64,000 bases of DNA, from NCBI GenBank assembly GCA_006538405.1, contig BJKQ01000009.1, positions 1,188,001 through 1,252,000 on the forward strand, in the 5' to 3' direction. How positions within the stretch are numbered: position 1 is the first letter of the stretch; each line of letters begins with the position of its first letter. The notes beneath the pieces are model-generated. The model was not told the DNA's origin, made no database searches, and worked only from the letters and a program-made list of their open reading frames with translations. Origin of the DNA: Hansfordia pulvinata (Eukaryota > Ascomycota > Sordariomycetes > Xylariales). Shown here piece by piece: positions 10,360 to 19,732 of this stretch. The position numbers and the translations under genes were made by a program.

Positions 10360-11794
10360 ACGGTGGCATGATAAGCAAGCCATTGAGGATTCGTCCGCAT
10401 TGAAATGGCGAAAGTCTCGGCAGCCAGCTAAGCTGGCTTCGAAGTCGGCGGGGCGGCCCAGTGACGAGATATGAATCTATCTCCTGGGCTAATTATCCCG
10501 GTGTCTTGATGAATTTCAAGGGTTGGTTCATCAACAATCCCACTTGCCGCGGCAAGTGGTTCTTGCCTCTACTTGTAAATACATACAAGCTCGTTACTTG
10601 TATTTGTACTCTACGAATGAGACGTTTAATAATGTACCGTAAAGGGTTTTCCCCTTTTTGTCAATCCATCATAGCTACGTGGAACATGTAGCTGCACTCA
10701 CAGGAACCCATTGGATGAAATATCACCCCAATGAACCTCTCTTATTTACCGTATGAGCTCGGCTCGAGACCCAGTGACTATCAACAGCTGTCAACAAGAC
10801 CAGCCCGACCGGTTTTTCACCAGCCTCGCAAACTACAGGAAATTTGCGTGTTCTCGAGACTGCCTGCATCTCGAAACGATCGCTCGTTCTTCCACATGAT
10901 GGATTGTCTCTCCAGGAGGGAACCGTGGCTTGGAAGATCACGTGCCAACAATGTAGCTAACAAGCGATTCCCCAGGTAAAGAAAAAGAGCCTGCGAGGAG
11001 GTATCGCCACGAGAAGAGTCTGGGTGGTGAGCAGGTTGTATCGTATTGGTTGGTAATTCCTATCTGTTCACACTGCCATCCGGCCGTGCACTGCCGTAGC
11101 GAAATGGCGACATATGGCGAGACTGATCATTAACAAAACCGCCCCTCCCGTTCCGCGGAAGCAGAGACAGCGTTGGTGCGACAACGTGCCAGATCATGAG
11201 GGTTTCTTTGCCGTCGGAGTGGTTAGTGATGGTGTCTATCACTGAGCGGGAGAAGACTCTTGTGGTTCGGGTCCAGGAGTTGAAAAATCAGGTAGGGAGT
11301 CCCCATGTAGGGACCTGATGCATCTAGGTGAACAACCTCCCGGAGACCGCACTGATGACCGAGATTATGACTGGCGCTGTGAGCATGGGATGGAGCACGT
11401 CCACTGCAGACCGACTCACGGAGCATAGCGAACCGGCCTTTCGCGCCTTGTTGTCATTGGCTCTCAGGCTCGACTATTCAGGACCCTTGGGTCCCGCCTA
11501 TCTGGACATGGTGTGCGGGGCACGGCCGTTGCCTATTGTGGTCTCCGTTGCGAAGGGCGGGACACGGACGAGATGGGGCAGAATAGGTGAATGGCTCCTC
11601 TTCTCCGTCTCCCTTTACCATGGGTCTCGGACGAGCCCGGGCATCTGGCCACAGGGGAGTTGCTTTCAAGTCGCGATGGGGGTGGGGCGGAAAGACTTCT
11701 GGTTTCCTCGTCTCCCTCTCAAGGGGCAAAGCCACTCAAGTTGCAAGGGATCACGTGGGTTTTTGAAGTAGAGGTTGGTCTGCGCGGCTGCGAA

Positions 11795-11818
11795 CCCCCC
11801 CCCCCCCCCCCCCCCCCC
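11795..11818. repeat. Poly(C) tract, 24 bases
   Basis: A pure run of C preceded by CGAA and followed by TCTCATC. It lies in a spacer and is by far the longest homopolymer in the window. Its true length is uncertain in view of the homopolymer shortening inferred elsewhere. Confidence 0.9.
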
Positions 11819-14085
11819 TCTCATCACTCACTTGGACAGCTTTATGGCATATTATCTTGGCCTTCTGGCTCCCGGCGCCTTTGTATACCTTAGGTACTCT
11901 ATGGCGCCGAAGAAGTCTCTTGAGCAGGCCGTTGAGACCCAGCGCACATGCAGGCGGGAGGCGTCATACTGGCCGGTGCGGCCGGGGCAGTCGGGGCAGA
12001 GGGCTCGGTTCGTCCCACGTCTGTTACGTACGAGTGGGCGCTCGGCGCTGCAGATTCGCGAGTTTCCCACGCAGGCGCGTGAGGAGGGGGAAGCGTACCC
12101 GAACCGTCGGAACCCTGCGCGCCCCCCATCAATGCTTTCGTCACACTTTCTAAGAGGCATACGATGCTCCATAAGGTGGAGATACGTCACAGGTACTCAC
12201 CACTTGGAAAGAAAAGGGTGTAGAAAATGGTAGAGAAAATATAAGAGACCCGGACGTAGCGCTCCCCTCTACGAGTATGTATCGGTCTGTGAGTCTGTGC
12301 AACGTGACAGATGGCAGGCCGAACCAGTGGTTCAGGAGGGTGGGCTTTTCTGGGAACCAAGGGTACCAGTATTTCGGGGAAATGCATGGCTTCTTTACTC
12401 GCGACACGCGCGAGACTTGGAAAATACGGGACGGCGATTGTCGGTCGCAGCTGTTGGCTGACGGGAAGAATGAAAGCAGGGCATCCCACGTTGGGCTTAT
12501 CATGCCTGATGACCTGTCATAGCCCATCTTGGGGCCTTTTTTTCGGCATAAGCGCGTTCTTTTGCGGACCGCGCGAACAGAACAGCCGCAGCCTGCTGTT
12601 CAAGACCGACCCGCTGTGGATTCTGGGGTTTTGGGCTTGGGTTCCTGTCGGTGTTGCGTCCGAGAAGGGTGGCAGGGATCACGGCGCAAGTCGAGGTATT
12701 AGGCAGGCCAGCAGGGTCATGGGGAGGGAACCTCGACGTTGCATTGTAAGGCGAGTCTCTGTAGGGGAACAAAGCACCTACAGAGAGTCGGAATTGAGAT
12801 CGCAGAAAGCCAGAAAAAAAGAAAAGAAAAAAAAATTGGCGGGGGCCGTTGAGGGTGGCCGGGATGACCCTGCTTGGCAAGCGTAGCAAGGCTGGGCAGA
12901 AATCACCTGGAAGAGCGGGCCCATCTCTGCTCGGCTTCCACAACGGCGGCGCCAGTCATCGCAAGGCCACCCAACTCGGCTTTGGACGCGAGAGGGTGCA
13001 GAAGCGCAAGTGACATGTCAGCTGCTGCTGCCGCCGCTGCTGCGCGGATCATACTGATAATGCTGCTCGCAAGCAAGAGGGCGGCGGTTCGGATAGGCAC
13101 GCTCCATTTGCGCGGAGTGGTACCGGGACGAGCGAGGAATATCATATCTGGGAGATGGCAGACGAATCGCCAGTCGCGGAGTAAAGCTTCTGCGGATGAG
13201 CTGCCTGGCGCGGCCTGGGCCCGCGTGGCACGCAAGAGCAGGCCTTTTACCGAGGCCCATGGTTTTAGACCGACCACATCCATGGGTGGACGATGAGCGT
13301 ACGGAGTACAGAGTTGGAAAAGAGCTCGTGTGTGGCCCCGCGCCGATCATTCCTAGACGTCATCCACTCGCGGGCGTCGCCGAGTATACTCGAGCCCGTC
13401 ATTCGTGCTAAGTTAGCTGGCGATCGTCCAGGCTTCAAATGTTCCTGTCGTCTTGATGTGTGGTGGACTTGGACGCGCAGATATACGAGCACTCCAGCAC
13501 TCCAGACATGGATCTCTCTGTAATAAGGGGTGCAGGAGCTGCATCTGTTGGGTGTATGATTTTGAATGCAAGGCATGGATACCTTATCCATCGTACACAA
13601 TACGCGCCATTTCGGGATTGGAACCAACACCCGACTTTAATGAGCTCAGATGCGCGGCAATGAGAGTCGGATGTGTGCTTGTGTGGTTCTCTTCTTCTTT
13701 TTTACTATCTTGTTTCTTTCCTGCCCCATATCCACTGTTGTCTCTCTACATGTACCTACCTTACCTTATTATCTGCCCTTTGTCCACGGGCGATACATTT
13801 GACATACATTGGCCCCTGCATCGTCGGCCCGGTCGTGGCTGCCGTTGTCACGCCCACACACACACACAAGCGCGACTGCCTGAGCCGAGGTAGCTGGCGC
13901 TCCCACCACTTTCCTGCTATTGCCTCTTTTACCATTTACCTGAGCGCGGTGCCTTCCAAAATATAACTTAGGTGCCTGCTGAGTGAGATACACAGACAGC
14001 CCCCTCAAGTGGCTTTCCATGCCCGGGCAGGTGCTCAGCAGACTGGATCGCAGACATCCATGATCCATTCTCCCCAGTCAACCTG

Positions 14086-14165
14086 CCTAAGGTACCTACC
14101 TACCTTGATCACCTCCAGCTCCCACCCATAGATTGAGTACCTTACCTTACCTACGGTACCTTAGG
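14086..14165. repeat. Inverted repeat with GGTACC/TACCTTACC runs just before a start codon
   Basis: CCTAAGGTAC at 14086-14095 is matched exactly by its reverse complement GTACCTTAGG at 14156-14165. The right arm ends four bases before the presumed ATG at 14170. The 60-base loop holds further TACCTACC and TACCTTACC units. If transcribed, it could fold in the leader of the hydrolase mRNA; that is inference. Confidence 0.7.
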
Positions 14166-14169
14166 TATT

Positions 14170-16086
14170 ATGCCGTCTCTCATGATGTCGGCGCGGAGCA
14201 GCCCAGCCTCCACCACCACCACGACAACCTCGGACCGCCGGTCTTCGGCGCCGGCGCCGTCGCCGTCGCCGTTCAAGCTGCTGCTGGCCCTGCTCCCCAA
14301 GCTGCCGCTGCTGATCCAGGTCGCCGTGCTCCACGTGCTGCGCTTGTCCGAGTCGGCCAAATACCTCGACCTGCGCAGCGACCTGACCATCTCCGTCCTG
14401 CGCTCCTTCATGGACACCCCGCCCGGCCCGCGCTCCCTCGCCAGGACCCAGGCCATGACCCTGCGCGACCCGGGCATCAAGGGCCGCATCTGGGTCAGCA
14501 AAGTCGCCTCCGTCGTGCCTCCCGAGACGGCCGTGCGCGACGCTCTCCTCGACGCCATTGCCGGCATCCAGGCCGCCCCGGGTTCCGCATCCGGGTCCGG
14601 GCGGGCCACGTACGGCTTCCGCATCCCCGACATCGCCTCCGTCGAGGCCGAGTGGACCGCGTACCGCGCCGGCGCTGCCCCGGACGCGCCGCTGCCCGAC
14701 ATTCCCGAGCCCGACAAGTTCCGCGCCATGATGCGCGAGTGCTCCGCGTCCCCCACCGTCCTCTTTTTCCACGGCGGCGCCTACTTCCTCTGCGACCCGG
14801 CCACCCACCGGCCTCTCGTCCGCAAGCTGGCCAAGCTGACGGGTGGCCGCGTCTACTCGGTCCGCTACCGCCTCGCGCCCCAGCACCCCTTTCCCGCTGC
14901 CGTCCTCGACGCCCTCGTCTCCTACATGACCCTGCTGTACCCGCCCCCCGGTGCCCTCCACGCCCCCGTCCCCGCCGAGGACATTGTTTTCGGGGGCGAC
15001 AGCGCTGGCGGAAATCTCACCCTGGCCCTCCTCCAGACCGTCCTCGAGCTGCGGCGCCAGGGGCGGCGTATCCGCTGGTTCGGCCAGGACCGCGACGTGC
15101 CGCTCCCCGCCGCCGCCACCGTCAACTCGCCCTGGGTCGATCTGGTGCAGAGCATGCCGTCGTGGCGTGACATGCGCCGCTGGGACTACCTGCCCGTGCC
15201 CAACGCGGGCGGCGCCGCGCTGCCGCCCGAGTCTTTTTCGTCTTCACCTCCTACTCCATCTGCTTCGTCCCCGTCCTCCTCTTTCTCTTCCTCCTCATTC
15301 AATCCCTTCTCTTCCCCCGATATCGACGACGACGACGAAGACGACGCCCTCGCGTACGACAACGGCACCAACCGCCACAGAAGGAGAGGAAACACCAGCA
15401 CCGCTGCTGCCACCACTGGCGCGGCGGCCGGATATAACAACGAGTGCCGCTGGCCAGTCGATCCGCCCCGCAGCCTGCTGTACGTTGACGACGCCTACGC
15501 CCTGCATCCCCTGGTCAGCCTGCAGTTCGCCGATAGTTGGCACGGCAGCCCCCCCATCTACATGTGCTGCGGCTGGGAGTGCCTGGCGGATGAGGTCCGG
15601 TGGCTGGCGTCCAAGATGTCCCGCGACGGCGTCCCGCTCGTCTTCGAGCAGTACGAGGCCATGCCACACGTCTTCGCAGCCGTGGTGCCTCAGCGGCCCG
15701 AGGCCGGCAGGTGCCTGCGCGGGTGGGCGGACTTCTGCCTGGACGCTGTTGCGCAGGCGCAGGCCGTGGCCAGCGGAGAGGAAGGGCAGGATATTAGCTT
15801 TGGCCGCGCTGGTGCCGGTTACGATGGCGACGACGAGAGTGGTGGCACCGAAAGGAATAGCGGGGGTGTCGGCGGTGGACGAGCAGCGGAGGGAGAGCAG
15901 AGGCAGAGAAGAGGAGACGCCCCGATAGAGAGCAGGTACAGGCTAATCCGCGCCAGGACGCTGCAGGAGGTCGAGCTGGACGTTGGTACGCTGACACCCT
16001 TCTCGGACGTCGACGCCCGGAACCTGGCGTACGAGAGCGTCGGCCGCAAGGCGCCATTCTCGGCGGCGGAGGTCTCAAAGCTGTGA
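14170..16086 (+). CDS. HSL-type alpha/beta hydrolase (esterase/lipase) with low-complexity insert
   Basis: Intron-less, 638 residues from 14170; an ATG at 14185 or 14188 could serve instead. The oxyanion motif HGGAYFL is at residues 201-207 and the nucleophile elbow GDSAGGN has Ser278, the signature of the hormone-sensitive-lipase (alpha/beta hydrolase fold-3) family. Probable Asp474 (CLADEV) and His500 (AMPHVF) complete the triad. A hydrophobic segment at about 36-57 may anchor the protein to a membrane, as in fungal steryl-ester or acetyl-sterol hydrolases; the true substrate is not known. Residues ~352-428 are a Ser/Pro- then Asp-rich, Thr/Ala-rich insert placed between the nucleophile and the Asp/His part, and the last ~100 residues are a further variable extension. 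It is the first of three + strand enzymes, followed by a DHCR24-like oxidoreductase. Confidence 0.85.
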   Translation: MPSLMMSARSSPASTTTTTTSDRRSSAPAPSPSPFKLLLALLPKLPLLIQVAVLHVLRLSESAKYLDLRSDLTISVLRSFMDTPPGPRSLARTQAMTLRDPGIKGRIWVSKVASVVPPETAVRDALLDAIAGIQAAPGSASGSGRATYGFRIPDIASVEAEWTAYRAGAAPDAPLPDIPEPDKFRAMMRECSASPTVLFFHGGAYFLCDPATHRPLVRKLAKLTGGRVYSVRYRLAPQHPFPAAVLDALVSYMTLLYPPPGALHAPVPAEDIVFGGDSAGGNLTLALLQTVLELRRQGRRIRWFGQDRDVPLPAAATVNSPWVDLVQSMPSWRDMRRWDYLPVPNAGGAALPPESFSSSPPTPSASSPSSSFSSSSFNPFSSPDIDDDDEDDALAYDNGTNRHRRRGNTSTAAATTGAAAGYNNECRWPVDPPRSLLYVDDAYALHPLVSLQFADSWHGSPPIYMCCGWECLADEVRWLASKMSRDGVPLVFEQYEAMPHVFAAVVPQRPEAGRCLRGWADFCLDAVAQAQAVASGEEGQDISFGRAGAGYDGDDESGGTERNSGGVGGGRAAEGEQRQRRGDAPIESRYRLIRARTLQEVELDVGTLTPFSDVDARNLAYESVGRKAPFSAAEVSKL

Positions 16087-16917
16087 GTCGAGTGGAGTGG
16101 GGTGAAACTTGTATAATCTCTCCCACGTCTTCTTTTCTTTTCACAAAGACGGTCCTTGAGTCTCTTTGCGCAGCAAGGCGCAGCTGAGAGGTTCGATCAG
16201 TACCATTTGGTCTGGCCGAGAGTACGATGTCATGAGATTAAGAGTCAACGATACGTCTTGATTTGGTTGGGAGACTCGCCGTCGATGGGGTTCCGACTCG
16301 CTGACTTGGCGTCGAATATTGATCCGGAAGAGGGTTTGAGGCGCAACAGGCGTTTTTTCATGTGTTTCCCTGTTGATAGCCACCGAGTCATGACAGCATA
16401 TAAAGTACGTTTCCGTCTAAGAAGCCCAAGTCGGAGCCGGGAGTATGGATATTAATGGTGCTTTGCAATCGATAAGTGGGGTCATAGGAGAACTGAGGAT
16501 TACATGAAGAGGCCCTGACCCGGTTCTTCTTGTCTTACGAAGATGGTGTACCTCAAATAATGAGTGTTTCATGCAGGTATACTCCTTAGAAGAAGTGACG
16601 TTACCTACAGTATTCAATCCGGTCACGCCGGTCCCAATTCTCACCAATCCCCGTAGGGCTGGAAATGGAGGCCGAGGAGCACGGCGTCCAGTGGTTTACT
16701 GCAGGTAACAAGGTGGCTTCCAGGGGACCACAGCGGCCCACCTGAGGCTTTCAAGCCCCACCGCCCCTGGAAAGACCCTGGCGTTTGTCCGAGAGGCACC
16801 CGCGAGGCCCGATCCCGACAAGGGCCGAAATTCGTTGCCAGATCCGAGCCGTCATCGTCTCGTCGACTCCGCCACGTCGTCGCCCTCGACAACCACCACC
16901 ACCACACGCCCGCCACC
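16087..16917. other. Intergenic spacer, hydrolase to FAD oxidoreductase
   Basis: No coding sequence is supported. It should contain the hydrolase 3' end and the oxidoreductase promoter. I see no repeats of note. Confidence 0.5.
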
Positions 16918-18608
16918 ATGGAACGCCACCGACACGCGGTGCGGACCATTGCCGCCGCGGTGCGGTCCTTCTTCGACCGCTCCGAGCCCTACCGCATCTT
17001 CCACGGCAGCACCAACTCGACGCGGCCGTCGCACCTCAAGACGGGCGCCCGCCACGTCGACATCAGCGCGCTCAACCGCGTCCTCGAGGTCGACGCGGCG
17101 CGCCGCCGCGCCCTCGTCGAGCCCAACGTGCCCATGGACCGCCTGGTCGAGCACACGCTGCGCCACGGGCTGGTGCCGCCCGTCGTCATGGAGTTCCCGG
17201 GCATCACCGCCGGCGGCGGGTTCGCGGGCACCGCGGGCGAGAGCAGCTCGTTCCGGCACGGCTACTTTGACGAGACGGTGCGCAGCGTCGAGATGGTGCT
17301 GCCCAGCGGCGAGGTCGTCACGGCGCGCCCGGACGAGGGCGACCCCACCGCGACCTGTTCCGGGGCGCGGCGGGCGCCGTCGGCTCGCTGGGCGTCACGA
17401 CCCTGCTCGAGCTGAGCCTCGTCGACGCCAAGCGCTACGTGCGCACCACCTACCGCCGCACCACCTCCGTCGCCGACGCCGTCCGCCTCGTCCGCCGCGA
17501 GACCCGCCGCCCCGAGAACGACTACGTCGACGGCATCCTCTTCGACAAGGGCCACGGCGTCATCGTCACCGGCCAGCTGACCGACGAGCAGCCCGGCCCG
17601 AACCACCGCGTCCAGACCTTCAGCGGCGCCTGGGACCCCTGGTTCTACATGCACGTCCGCGACATCACCAAGGCCCTGCCCTCGTGCCGCGGCGCCATCG
17701 ACGCCGCCAACGACAGCCCGACGACGACGACGCCGCCGCCGCCGCCGTCGCCCCGGCAGCAGTCACAGGCCGTAGAAGAAGAAGAGGAGGGCACCGTCGT
17801 CGAGTACGTGCCCCTGGCCGAGTACCTGTTCCGCTACGACCGCGGCGGCTTCTGGGTGGGCCAGGCGGCCTTTGACTACTTCAAGCCGGTGCCCTTCACC
17901 CGCTTCTTCCGCTGGTTCCTCGACGACTTCCTGCACACGCGCATGCTGTACCGGGCGCTGCACGCCAGCGGCGAGAGCGCCCGCTTCTTCGTGCAGGACC
18001 TCGGCATCCCCTACGACACGGCCGAGCCGTTTGTCGACTACGTCTCCGACAACCTCGGCATCTGGCCCCTGTGGCTGTGCCCGCTCAAGACCCCGGCCGG
18101 CCCCAGCTTCCACCCGCACCTGCGAACGACAGCGGCGGCAGCTGGCCAACAACAGCAACAAGAAGGCACCGCCGCCAAGGGCAAGGGCGAGGGCGAAATG
18201 CTCAACATTGGCGTCTGGGGCTGGGGCCCCGAGGACCGGGCGGCGTTTGTGCGCGTGAACCGCGACCTCGAGGCCAAGGTCAACGAGCTGGGCGGCATGA
18301 AGTGGCTGTACGCGCACACGTACTACGAGGAGCCCGAGTTCTGGAACGCGTACGGCGGGCGCGGCGCGTACGAGGCCCTGCGCGCCAAGTACCAGGCGAC
18401 GTCGCTGCCGTCGGTCCACGACAAGGTCAAGGTGCGGCCCGCGGCGGCCGCCGACGCCGAGGGCTGGAGGCCCTGGCTCAAGAGCTGCTGGCCCGTCGGC
18501 GGCCTGTGGGGCATCTGGAAGGGCATCCGCAGCCAGGACTACATGCTGCACCGCCACGCCACCTGGAAGGGCGACGGGCCCGCCGGGGGCAAGGAGAAGA
18601 CGCTATGA
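16918..18608 (+). CDS. FAD-linked oxidoreductase, Delta(24)-sterol reductase (DHCR24/Diminuto)-like; one frame break
   Basis: The N-terminal part is read in frame 1 from ATG 16918: a PCMH-type FAD-binding domain with FHGSTNSTRPSHLKT, the ALVEPNVPMDRLV block and EFPGITAGGGFAGTAG. The frame then stops, while the neighbouring frame continues at once with DLFRGAAGAVGSLGVTTLLE and runs to the stop at 18606-18608, including the family blocks YLFRYDRGGFWVG and SDNLGIWPLWLCPLK. The switch falls at the C4 run 17343-17346. One more C gives 564 codons (563 residues) and a continuous domain, so I read one gene. Animal and plant relatives reduce the C24 double bond of sterols using FAD and NADPH. No N-terminal membrane helix like that of human DHCR24 is visible. 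Two low-complexity inserts occur (Thr/Pro/Glu-rich near 17710-17790, Gln/Gly/Lys near 18130-18200). Substrate is unproven. Confidence 0.8.
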
Positions 18609-19732
18609 GCGCGCCCGCCGGATTGGCCGGGGCGGTTGAAACATCAAAAGAAAAGAGAGACGGTGTAACGATTAGGGGAAAAGAAGGACGCACGTGAGCG
18701 AGCGCCACACCACACAAATGACTGGAGCATCTAAAAGGGGGAACCCCCGAACTGTATACTATGCATACATGTAATACAAGAAGCGCGTGCTGATAGAGCT
18801 CTGCCGAACCTGACTTAGGTACCTACACTCGACAACGAGTACTGTCAATCGCCACCACAAGCTCACGAGAGCCCTACAAGTAATCGCACAGCGCGGCAGG
18901 CTTAGCTGGTGGGAACCTAGCCCCGAGCACTCGAATTCCGATCCCAACCAGGTCTGGGCAGGGCTGATGGGTAGGATCACCATGGTTCTTACAGCCGCAG
19001 TGAGATAGATCGATGTGCCATGTCAATTATTAGTAATTGGGCATGAGGCGGTAGCTGAGATGGTCAGGACAGGCGGACGGACGGACGGACGGACAGACGC
19101 GGAAAGATCGCGTCTCCCGAAGTCCGCAAACTGGCCGGGGCTGTCTCCCCACATCGTCAGCCTCCCCGCCCCCGCCAACGGGGTGCTCGCCTCGCTGTCA
19201 TTTGCAATGTCACCGGGAGCGGCTGGAGCTGGAAGCCCTGGCAGATCGCAGGTCGATCCGCTCTTGAGAGGGCCTAAACTCGCGTATTCTTCCTCACCAC
19301 AACCCGACCGACAATCAATGTCTGACAAATCGACGCTGAACTTGCCCTTGTCTCTCTGGCTTTAGCGGACTTAGCAGTGCCCGCCAGCCTCATGTCGCCG
19401 GCGCAGCGGCACCACGCCTCGGCACCGGTTCCCACCCCGCCAGCAAGCAATCTCGAGTAGACAAGATGCCATCGTGGGTCGTCGTGAAGAGCATCACTGA
19501 CCTGGCTCTCGTCGGAGATTGTGTAATTCCGCCAACAAGCAAACAAAATCCAGCACAGGGCACCCAGGCCTCGACATGGTGAATAGATAAAAAGGGGGTG
19601 GGGGGAGGATTGGATCTCTCGACAACAACGCTCTTGAGGTCACGCAACCCAGCAGCAGCACAACTCCAGGACCCTCAAGGAGTGAAGACCATCGAGACAG
19701 CCCGCTCCCCCACGCACCAGCGCCCAGTGAAC
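18609..19732. other. Intergenic spacer
   Basis: No coding sequence is supported. It includes a five-unit GGAC tetranucleotide repeat at 19075-19094 and an A/T-rich TAGATAAAAAG at about 19584, roughly 150 bases before the esterase start. The open frame of the next gene extends upstream to 19598, but that part lacks a signal sequence and is treated as leader. Confidence 0.5.
19075..19094. repeat. (GGAC)5 tetranucleotide repeat
   Basis: Five perfect head-to-tail GGAC units in the spacer ahead of the carboxylesterase gene. It is a simple microsatellite with no visible coding role. Confidence 0.8.

Larger units (their letters stand above)
10360..14169. other. Long intergenic spacer (3.8 kb)
   Basis: I see no convincing gene on either strand: the open frames are short, overlap in several frames and lack family motifs. 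It contains an unbroken run of 24 C (11795-11818), some dispersed-word copies (12025-12035, 12268-12276) and TACCTACC/TACCTTACC runs between about 13750 and 14165. Part of it must be the 3' region of PEX14 and the promoter of the hydrolase gene. Confidence 0.5.

Noticed and set aside
16150..16220. Possible tRNA because of a GGTTCGATC box
   Set aside because: No matching A box at the right distance and no cloverleaf could be drawn by hand.
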